Assembly (NCBI GenBank): GCA_024195265.1
Contig: JAJLRJ010000001.1
Span: 9,211,585 to 9,275,584, forward strand
Source: Dendrophyllia cribrosa
Taxonomy: Eukaryota; Cnidaria; Anthozoa; Scleractinia; Dendrophylliidae
Direction of reading: 5' to 3'
Length of the DNA stretch: 64,000 bases
Part shown: positions 58,301-64,000 of the stretch, in pieces
How positions within the stretch are numbered: position 1 is the stretch's first letter
Layout: every line of letters starts with the position of its first letter
Translations under genes and position numbers: made by a program
The notes under the pieces: model-generated
What the model saw: only the letters and a program-made list of their open reading frames with translations
Told to the model about the DNA's origin: nothing
The model's database searches: none

Positions 58301-58975
58301 GTATGGTGAAACTGCCGAAATCTTTCGACGAAGATACAATTCAGGGATATGCGATTGTTTTAAAGAAAATCGCCGGTAAGAAATTTTTTTAATACCATGA
58401 AATAGCTTCAGTGGGGGTGGGGATTTAACCGGGTGTTTGTAGAGTTGGATCGTTCAGTTCGTTTTGCCACCATTTTGAACGTCACGGCGCGATGAAAACT
58501 TGGGAAAGTACAAAAAAATGCTCTGGGGATGATAATGAAGAAAGTGTGGCCCCCAGAGTTAGCCTCCCCCAGAGAGTTATCCCCCAGAGCAATTTTTGTA
58601 CTCTCCCCAGTTTTTATCGCGCCGTAACATTTAAGATGGCGCCTAAACAAACTCTAAGATCGAACTCAACAAATACACAACGGTCTAGCGGGGAAGGGGG
58701 AGTGGTTGGGGGGGGGGGGGGGGGGGGCAAACTGTTAATATTGGGCGGTATTTTACGCCTGGAGAACTTTTAAAGTGCAAAAAAGAATACCGCATATTAA
58801 TTACTAAAATAAGTAAAAAATACTGAAACGATTAAAAAACAAACCCACATTGATAAAATCATTTTGATAATAATCGTCTTTTCAGTTGTCTGTTTTAATT
58901 TTCTCAATTTACACCACAGGTTTGTCTGACGAAGATTGGAATGAAGTCGAGAAGGCCTGGGCTGAGGAAGCATAG
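44212..58975 (+). CDS. Gasdermin-like protein, copy B (six coding exons)
   Basis: Exons 44212–44522, 49692–49941, 51202–51502, 54198–54304, 58150–58375 and 58920–58975 have the same phases and borders as copy A and again give 416 residues. Exon 1 is two codons shorter than in A and exon 5 two codons longer, so the totals coincide. No stop or frameshift is visible in either copy, so both look functional. The linker differs: copy A has DEYED-G where copy B has DAYGD-G at the start of exon 4. Introns are enlarged by a Crypton-type element, a SINE and foldback elements that differ from those in copy A, so much of the intron growth came after the duplication. The same caution on the gasdermin assignment applies. 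Confidence 0.62.
44562..44592. repeat. G tract in copy B intron 1
   Basis: Nearly pure G directly after the exon 1 donor region; copy A has a shorter G tract at the same place (about 22828–22841). Confidence 0.8.
44799..44991. mobile_element. Palindromic element (AGAATTTGTTCATGC ends)
   Basis: Arms with TATCGAGTTATGGATGCAC are mirrored around GGCGATAGCC. Absent from copy A. Confidence 0.75.
45309..45534. mobile_element. Foldback element with AGCGACCTTC ends
   Basis: Ends AGCGACCTTC/GAAGGTCGCT continue into mirrored GAGTACGAG repeats. It overlaps the C-terminal end of the recombinase frame, so it probably inserted there and supplied its stop. Confidence 0.75.
45517..46538 (-). pseudogene. 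Crypton-type tyrosine recombinase (DUF3504-like), frameshifted
   Basis: The frame 46538–45975 encodes QLDAILRRFYAEARSKSG…YSKSTLLGFRHSIERYL and LLRNVWFHVILFFCRRGREGQRNL, the core of the DUF3504/Crypton-type recombinase fold. The frame from about 45985 to 45517 carries the catalytic end: YTNHSLRATAITLWSNAG and MAISGHRNEQSLAHYN, which hold the expected H-x-x-R, H and catalytic Tyr. A one-base shift near 45975–45985 separates them. The final codons run into a foldback element (45309–45534). Such recombinases move Cryptons as DNA circles; this copy is inactive. It lies in intron 1 of gene copy B and is absent from copy A. Confidence 0.78.
47243..47277. repeat. (ACTC)n microsatellite
   Basis: Eight tandem CACT units in copy B intron 1. 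Confidence 0.9.
49240..49527. mobile_element. AGAGCGGTTTTC family, copy 4 (gene copy B intron 1)
   Basis: Paralogue of the insertion at 30625–30900. Confidence 0.72.
49692..49941 (+). CDS. Gasdermin-like copy B, coding exon 2
   Basis: The 250-nt exon has acceptor ATCCAATTTAG and donor GTATGT. Compared with A, it has several charge changes near its start and end, while the LELG…EEYIRDPELRDILAKT core is kept. Confidence 0.78.
50385..50600 (+). mobile_element. tRNA-related SINE with internal G tract
   Basis: CTCGAGTGGTTAGCGCGTTGG resembles box A and GGTTCTGGGTCCGATCTC box B. A conserved-looking TGGACTAGCATCCCATCC segment ends it. The G run 50517–50549 interrupts the body. Confidence 0.6.
51202..51502 (+). 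CDS. Gasdermin-like copy B, coding exon 3
   Basis: The 301-nt exon has acceptor CATTTTTAAG and donor GTGCAA. IPNNVLAQLKGH and RGPFLFKCCRVVY are intact and the acidic linker keeps DEQSD. Confidence 0.78.
51801..52274. mobile_element. Foldback element with CCCGATAACTTTTCGGG ends
   Basis: Two ~230-bp arms mirror each other, including AAAGATTAAAATTTTGTTGG and CAAGTCGGGCTGGTTTGAGG. Absent at the matching place in copy A. Confidence 0.7.
52280..52727. mobile_element. GTGGATAGCGCTATCC foldback element, copy B, with nested insert
   Basis: Ends GTTGTTCAAAAGGTGGATAG/CTATCTACCTTTTGAACAAC enclose a second element (about 52340–52540) with ends TAGTATCACCCAACTAGT, and a palindromic GGGCTACGGGTCTAATTGTT block. 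Confidence 0.65.
53047..53076 (-). ncRNA. Hammerhead ribozyme-like sequence (canonical core)
   Basis: CTGAGGA (53076–53070), stem II GGGAC–AGAA–GTCCC and GAAACGTC (53054–53047) match the conserved hammerhead core in order and spacing. Stem III is minimal, as in PLE and retrozyme hammerheads. Confidence 0.65.
53101..53130 (+). ncRNA. Hammerhead ribozyme-like sequence (opposite arm)
   Basis: CTGAGGA, the same perfect stem II and GAAA are present, with GGTC replacing CGTC. It lies on the arm opposite the minus-strand motif. Confidence 0.55.
53803..54094. mobile_element. Foldback element in copy B intron 4 side, TTA duplication
   Basis: TTA flanks the insertion (53800–53802, 54095–54097); copy A has the continuous sequence near 33911. 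Inside, GTATATACTGAAACAG blocks and a near-perfect palindrome GTAGTGGTGGATATTTACC… are present. A related copy in reverse orientation lies at 4388–4605. Confidence 0.75.
54198..54304 (+). CDS. Gasdermin-like copy B, coding exon 4
   Basis: The 107-nt exon starts with DAYGD-G instead of DEYED-G. The basic segment is otherwise nearly identical to A. A retained intron would again add seven codons before a TGA, with the pattern VR-x-HGK conserved. Confidence 0.76.
55980..56122. mobile_element. 143-bp snap-back insertion with GAAACGTC in both arms
   Basis: Hairpin arms share TTAACAAGAAAATTAACGAT and an ACATGACGTTTCGAT-type stretch. The 12-bp duplication AATAAAATTGTT (55968–55979, 56123–56134) flanks the insertion, and copy A (about 35255) has the empty site. 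About 24 bp on the right lie outside the hairpin. The GAAACGTC block and layout are those of PLE tails. Confidence 0.75.
56312..56355 (-). ncRNA. PLE-tail hammerhead-like motif, copy B intron
   Basis: Counterpart of the motif at 35466–35510, with the same GAAACGTC block. Confidence 0.4.
56465..57846. mobile_element. 1.4-kb TIR element with TTA duplication
   Basis: Ends GGGACGGTTCATAAATTATG and its complement (with a TGT variant) form ~35-bp TIRs that include G runs and CTATGGGGAT. The 3-bp duplication TTA is at 56462–56464 and 57847–57849; copy A has the empty site near 35649. A TTA/TAA duplication fits PIF/Harbinger-type elements. An acidic, Ser-rich minus-strand frame (57195–57005) may be the end of an element-encoded protein. 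Confidence 0.8.
57005..57195 (-). CDS. Possible element-encoded acidic C-terminal exon
   Basis: The open minus-strand frame encodes YESEEEIYQETLSDSDSLG, a run of S/D/E, then a basic SGRRATSF end and a stop. It lies inside the TIR element at 56465–57846. No domain is recognised, and it could be chance. Confidence 0.25.
58150..58375 (+). CDS. Gasdermin-like copy B, coding exon 5
   Basis: The 226-nt exon has two extra codons relative to A in the ALIE…KTL region. The rest of the C-terminal part is almost unchanged. Confidence 0.78.
58920..58975 (+). CDS. Gasdermin-like copy B, terminal exon 6
   Basis: Acceptor ACACCACAG is followed by 17 codons and TAG, with the same encoded tail as copy A. Confidence 0.77.
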
Positions 58976-58997
58976 AGCCAAATCAAGAATCAGTTAA

Positions 58998-59455
58998 TTA
59001 AGTAATGATCCGCATAAGAAGGATAGCGCTGAACGGCAATGCACGATGGAATGTCAACTTTTTTCATTGTTACAACTAGTGATCTTATTGGCCTAGACTC
59101 AAAAACCGCTAAAAAGTTAAGGTTCAAGGTGCATTTTGTCTTTTTTTTTTAAGGTTTCAAGTAATTTGAGACCCAATCGCACAACATGCAATTTTTTGAA
59201 TATATTGTATTTGGGGAACTTCATCAACTAAGCAAAATTATTAGCTATTGTCTTCTGCTATTCTGATTGGTTAAGCACGAACATTTCCTAAAATTTATCT
59301 GACGCAAATGGATTTACTTTATTTTTATAATGAAATATAATTATTAACCATCAGCTCCTCCTCTATTCTTGAAATAAAAAATATTCTATGTGGGAAAGAG
59401 CCAATGCCGCAGAACAATGAAGTTTGCTATCGTTCTTATATGGAGCATTACTTAA
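58998..59455. mobile_element. piggyBac-type non-autonomous element (TTAA), copy 1
   Basis: Inverted ends GTAATG…/…CATTAC are bounded by TTAA on both sides. The homologous place in copy A (about 36951–36958) reads straight through one TTAA target, so insertion and duplication are directly visible. No ORF of note. Confidence 0.85.
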
Positions 59456-59517
59456 ACAATCCTGAAGAAATTTCACACTCGACAGTAGTGTTGTGGCAAC
59501 TTAACTACTGTCAACTA

Positions 59518-60186
59518 GAAGTAGATTGGTTTTATCAAAAGCCCAAATATGGTCTCCTGGTTTAATAGATATTGTTTTTGTAAAATTGAATTATAATGTA
59601 TTATCTATAAATAAGTATGCCGAAAGGCACAGATAAAAAAAAACTTTTTAAAAATTTACAAGGGCTGAAGACACGAGCATCTGGGGTGTCCGGAAATGCT
59701 GCCTTTCAAATTCTTGAGAAAATATTTTTTAAAACGACATGATTTATAACATGCTTAAAAATAAAAAAAAGTTTCAAGTACTCTTTTCTTGCTTTCCTAA
59801 GTGTAAAATTTTCACCTGAATCATATAAACTGTAAGTGGATGATTGCAACTGAGTACTTGTAGGGTTTTCACTGCTTTTACCGTGTTTGATTAATCAATT
59901 AAAGTGTTCGCACAATAAACCTTTTTTAGCCAACTAAAATCAGGCGTGCCAATTTTATCAGCCAAAAGGATTTTTTTATGTATCTCTACAGAAATTAAAC
60001 ATGCATATTTCGATTCTGGAACATTTCTTAAAGAAATGGAAAACATGCTTGGGCTGTTTCTATAACCTTTTAGCTCACGCAAAAAAAGTCTGACTCAAAG
60101 CCGCTTCAAATAAAATGAGTGTTAGCGTAAGTTGCTAAGAATGTGGATTTGCGATAATAATTTCATGTTTGTGTATTGTGTCAATG
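59518..60186. other. No gene recognised
   Basis: AT-rich sequence downstream of duplication unit B. Only short, unconvincing ORFs. Confidence 0.4.
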
Positions 60187-60443
60187 CAGAAACCCATAAG
60201 TGGGTTGAAACGTGCACTGCCTCTCGTACGCTTCAAAACAAGCTTCCGATTATTCAATTTGCTAAGAAGTTGTTACAGCCATATTTGGAAAAATCAAGAT
60301 AAAAATATTAACCAATCAATTCGCTAGAACAACTTGCTTCCAATCTCGAGGGATCGAGGGGTTTCCAAATGACTAAGCAAAAAATAAATATTCGGAAGCT
60401 GTGAATGCCCGTTACACGTTACAACCCACTTATAGGTTTCTGG
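60187..60443. mobile_element. TIR element, CAGAAACC ends
   Basis: CAGAAACCCATAAGTGGGTTG and its complement (CAACCCACTTATAGGTTTCTG) form 21-bp ends. Confidence 0.75.
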
Positions 60444-60645
60444 TCAATGGCAATGCACTCTTTTTTATAAGAACGTTAATGTTGAGGCTGAGATTGGCCA
60501 AAATTTTAAGAACGTGCTAAGAGCCTAAGAACCTACCCAGGCTGAAATTTTATCAAGAACGTCTTTATTTTGTTGTCCTCTTATTTTAACAATTAGCTCA
60601 CTGACTAACAATAAAATAAAGTGTCATAATTTGGTCAAAGAAAAT

Positions 60646-61112
60646 TTAAGTAATGATCCGCATAAGAAGGATAGCGCCAACGGCAATGGAATGTCAAACA
60701 CGATGGAATGTCAAGAATTTTCATTGTTAAAACTAGTGATCTCATTGGCCTAGACTCAAAAACCGCTAAAAAGTTAAGGTTCAAGGTGCATTTTGTCTAA
60801 TTTTTTTAAGGTTTCAAGTAATTTGAGACCCAATCGCACAACATACAATTTTTAAAAGAAATTGTATTTGGGGAACTTCATCAAAGAAGCAAAATTATTA
60901 GCTATTGTCTTCTGCTATTCTGATTGGTTAAGCACGAACATTTCCTAAAATTTATTTGACGCAAATGGATTTTCTTTATTTTTATAATGAAATATAATTA
61001 TTAACCATCAGGTCCTCCTCTATTCTTGAAATCAAAGATATTCTATGTGGGAAAGAGCCAATGCCGCAGAACAAGGAAGTTTGCTATTGTTCTTATGTGG
61101 AACAATACTTAA
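60646..61112. mobile_element. piggyBac-type non-autonomous element (TTAA), copy 2
   Basis: It is a diverged sister of the element at 58998–59455, with TTAA at both ends and matching interior (GATCCGCATAAGAAGGATAG and GACTCAAAAACCGC). Confidence 0.8.
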
Positions 61113-61249
61113 AGTCCAACTGAACCCAAAATGCTTCATTCCTTTTTCAACGTTGCAAGTCGTTTGCATTTTAAAATAGCAAATGTATAACAATGAGGAA
61201 ATTGGTAGAACTTGACTCATTTACTATGATTTACTGAAATGCTATACAC

Positions 61250-61411
61250 TATAGAGCGTTTTCACTTGACGTCACAGCCGCCATATTGGTCAGTTCCCGT
61301 ACAAAAGAATTTTAATTAACTTCTTTTGTTAGGAACACCAACATGGCTGCCATGGCCTTTGTCATTTGAATCCCACGGGACTGAAGGTCACGTGAGTGAA
61401 AACGCTCTATA
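61250..61411. mobile_element. TATAGAGCGTTTTCAC foldback element
   Basis: 16-bp inverted ends TATAGAGCGTTTTCAC are followed by TGACGTCAC/GTCACGTG. Any ORF crossing it is an artefact. Confidence 0.75.
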
Positions 61412-61520
61412 CCAGACTATCATTGTAAGAACGTTTTCAGGCTCAAAGCGTCAAAAAATAAGAACGTTCACTCGTAGCTCAGCCTCAAGTAAAAAATTAG
61501 ACGTTCTTATAAAAACAGTG

Positions 61521-62233
61521 ATAAGGGAAATGGTCAAAACTATTGTACTTGGACAGGACCCACCATTTTACAAAAAGACTGGTGGTCTCTTCGTGTACCC
61601 CCTCCCTCTCCCCCACCTAAAAAAATGGTGTCTTGTTGGTATAGCCCCCATTCTATCAGGAGTAGAAACTGAGAGAAAGATTAAAATCTTCCTGTGCCGT
61701 TTTACTAGCAATGCCAGCTTCATGCAAACAGAATATTTTAGTCTAATCTCCAAGTTTTTAAGCCAAAAAATTTAGTCCATTACACGCATCAGATAGGTGG
61801 TATCTCGTTGCATACCCCCCTACCCCTACACAAGGTGATTCCTCGTCGAGTATACTTGTTGTGACCACTTCACTATAAAACAAATACAGTTGAACCGAGC
61901 GGGGTCGTAGCTGTCCAAACAATGTCTGTGATTGGCGAACGATACAATTGATATATCACTTGAACAATGCCCCTATCCCAGCGGGACAAATCTATTGTTT
62001 TCTTAGCGAATCACAGACATCGTTTGGACAAGTGCGGGACTACCCGTTCAACCTCCCGTAAGCGGCCTCCCAAAATGCAAAGCCAAGGTCACGTGGTCAG
62101 ACCACAGCCCGGAGTCTTTATTTTGAATCATATGAACCTCTAGCAGTTTCAATGTCTCTATCAGCGCAAAATATTGTTTCATATTGAAGTTTTTATGCAA
62201 ATGATGAAATTTTCGTTTTATTAGACTTATTAT
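61521..62233. other. No gene recognised
   Basis: A mirrored pair of blocks with CAAACGATGTCTGTGATTGG-type sequence around 61915–62035 suggests a small worn foldback element. Nothing else is supported. Confidence 0.4.
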
Positions 62234-62516
62234 AGAGCAGTTTTCAATTGAGTGTGAAAAGTAATTACACAATTGCTTTGGTTTTTCATTGCTACGCTTT
62301 GTGATTGGCTAAAAAATCTCGCGCCACTTTCTCGACCAATCAGAAGTAAAACCAAAACCAATCGTAACTTAGTCGCACTCGTTTTCCCGCGTTTGGCACC
62401 GCCGACATGTAATTGCTTCGAGCTCTGATTGGTTCATTGGATTGTTTACGACTGCTGTGATTGGTCAGAGGAATTACTTTGGTTTTGGTTTTACAACACT
62501 CAATTGATAACAGCAC
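62234..62516. mobile_element. AGAGCGGTTTTC family, copy 5
   Basis: Clear ends AGAGCAGTTTTCAATTGAGTG and CACTCAATTGATAACAGCACT, with the same interior as copy 1. Confidence 0.72.
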
Positions 62517-62711
62517 TATAACACATAATTCAATTTGCGTCTGCAGTGACATCGGGCGAGTGAACGCTTACCAAAGGTTAAAAACAATAGAAAAATTCAA
62601 ATCATCAGCCTTGAAAGTGGTCGCGGTCGCTAAGGAGAGGTGGTCGCTTACAAAAGGGTTTGGACTATAGTGATTTGACTGGAAGAAATTTGGTATTTTG
62701 GAAAAGTAGTC

Positions 62712-63125
62712 GCGTAGGAGAGGTGTTCGCTTACGAGAAGTGGTCGCTTAGAAGAGGTGGTCGCTTGCGAGAAGTGGTCGCTTTGAAGAGGTGGTCGCTT
62801 ACGAAAAATGGTCGCTTAGTAGAGGTGGTCGCTTTGAAGAGGTGGTCGCTTACGAGAAATGGTCGCTTACGAGAAGTGGTCGCTTACGAGAAATGGTCGC
62901 TTTGATGAGGTGGTCGCTTACGAAAAATGGTCGCTTAGTAGAGGTGGTCGCTTACGAGAAATGGTCGCTTTGAAGAGGTGGTCGCTTACGAGAAATGGTC
63001 GCTTACGAAAAATGGTCGCTTTGAAGAAGTGGTCGCTTACGAGAAGTGGTCGCTTTGATGAGGTGGTCGCTTACGAGAAGTGGTCGCTTAGTAGAGGTGG
63101 TCGCTTACGAGAAATGGTCGCACAC
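62712..63125. repeat. 17-bp minisatellite
   Basis: About 24 units of TGGTCGCTTACGAGAAA and TGGTCGCTTTGAAGAGG alternate in a variable pattern. A 17-bp period keeps three frames open with a 51-bp coding period; no gene is implied. Confidence 0.88.
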
Positions 63126-63129
63126 GGAG

Positions 63130-64000
63130 GCTCCCCTGTACCTTCCATTATGTTATGATTGTAAACATAGCTCCAAAATCTTAAGAATATTTTTAAAGTT
63201 TAAATTATATTAGTCTTGACAGTTTAACACCTTGATTCTTTTCTTGCAATAAATGATAACTAGCATTTTTTCTTCGAGAAAGTGCTACACAAATTGCACA
63301 ACTAAAGGGTGTTGTTTGATGTTATACGAGACAATTTTTTCAAAGCAACATTTTTTTTTCAATAACTGTACAAATTATCGCGTGCTGATTGGCTAATATT
63401 TATTGGGCGGAGAGATGAATTTGGTGGTGAGCAGGACTCGATGGTGCTGTCGCTGAAATAACCTGAACTGAACCGTGTTTTGTAGCGATCGCATCTTGCA
63501 TTTCCTCCCTTTATTTGAACATCAGTTTTGGCTTTTTTGTTATTGTTAAAAACAAATTGACGTCGGTTTTTTATTCGTCTGTCCTCTTATTAATGATAAA
63601 TTTCGTCGTAACACTGTCAAAGGTCGAGATCATACTGTAACAGCGCGCGCGGACGATTTTTAACGCAAGATGTTGCAAGTTTTTGATTGAAGCTGATTCA
63701 AAAACTCGAAACGTGTTGGAAACTCGAAAATTGCGCGGAAAATCGTCTGTACGCCCATTTTACACGTCATCAACTTTCGCGCAAATACATAAAAAACAAA
63801 AAAAAACAGAAACATAACATACACTTTATTTTACAACGCTAGCCACTACAACTATATACAATAGCTGATTTCCAAGCGCGGCGTTTAACAAATATGTATA
63901 TTACAAAATAAAATAAAAACAATTTACAATTAAGAGAAAATATTCAGCATAACTCAGTGGCAGGCATAGAGGCTACACTACGTTTAAACTGAGATAGTGT
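63130..64000. other. No gene recognised
   Basis: AT-rich sequence to the window end, without a convincing exon, RNA gene or clear repeat. Confidence 0.4.

Larger units (their letters stand above)
38922..59517 (+). repeat. Tandem duplication unit B
   Basis: This is the second copy of the gene unit, in the same orientation, about 1.9 kb after unit A ends. It contains insertions absent from A (PLE pair, Crypton-type element, hairpins, GGGAC element, TTAA element) and lacks the Gypsy element and SINE of A. Confidence 0.7.
60456..61520. mobile_element. CACT…AGTG element with nested inserts
   Basis: Ends CACT…TATAAGAACG and CGTTCTTATA…AGTG, plus shared subterminal TGAGGCTGAG, fit a CACTA-like layout. 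Inside are the TTAA element (60646–61112) and another TIR element (61250–61411). Confidence 0.5.

Noticed and set aside
61326..61775. A 149-codon ORF as a gene
   Set aside because: It crosses the end of a foldback element and a CACT…AGTG element terminus, with no recognisable domain.

Overview
This is animal nuclear DNA. It is AT-rich, its genes are split by GT–AG introns, no operon-like coding is present, and mobile DNA is dense and nested. The gene and repeat mix (a gasdermin-like gene pair, a CapA-type gene with introns, Penelope-like and Gypsy retroelements, a Crypton-type recombinase, many short foldback elements) suggests a cnidarian, probably an anthozoan such as a stony coral. That assignment is inference; nothing in the window names the species.

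Layout. (1) Positions 1504–10433, minus strand: the last six exons of a CapA / PGA_cap family gene. All splice phases agree, 344 residues are visible, and only the 5' end was not found. Its introns hold foldback elements and two LINE 3' ends. (2) Positions about 10400–15400: repeat-rich DNA with a Penelope-like (PLE) GIY-YIG remnant, a G-rich minisatellite and a 33-bp tandem repeat. (3) Positions about 15434–37019 and 38922–59517: two tandem copies, about 20 kb each, of one gene on the plus strand. Each copy has a matching 43-nt putative 5'UTR exon and six coding exons. Both reconstructed reading frames are open and give 416 residues. The N-terminal ~280 residues resemble the gasdermin pore-forming domain, followed by an acidic linker and a short C-terminal part. 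(4) Between and inside the copies: a Ty3/Gypsy element with identical LTRs and a foldback element inside its gag (copy A intron); a truncated LINE; two PLE copies in inverted orientation inside a 14-bp target duplication; a broken Crypton-type tyrosine recombinase (copy B intron); and several DNA elements. (5) Positions about 59500–64000: no gene recognised; nested DNA elements and a 17-bp minisatellite.

Because the two gene copies are paralogous, several insertions in one copy can be checked against an empty site in the other. This fixes target duplications for a Gypsy element, a TTAA (piggyBac-type) element, 3-bp-duplication elements and two small hairpin insertions. The hairpins carry hammerhead-like sequence on both strands. 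The most unusual signals are the gasdermin-like pair with diverged linkers, the spliced CapA gene, the snap-back PLE-type insertions, and the excess of long G runs on the sense strand of the gasdermin-like genes.
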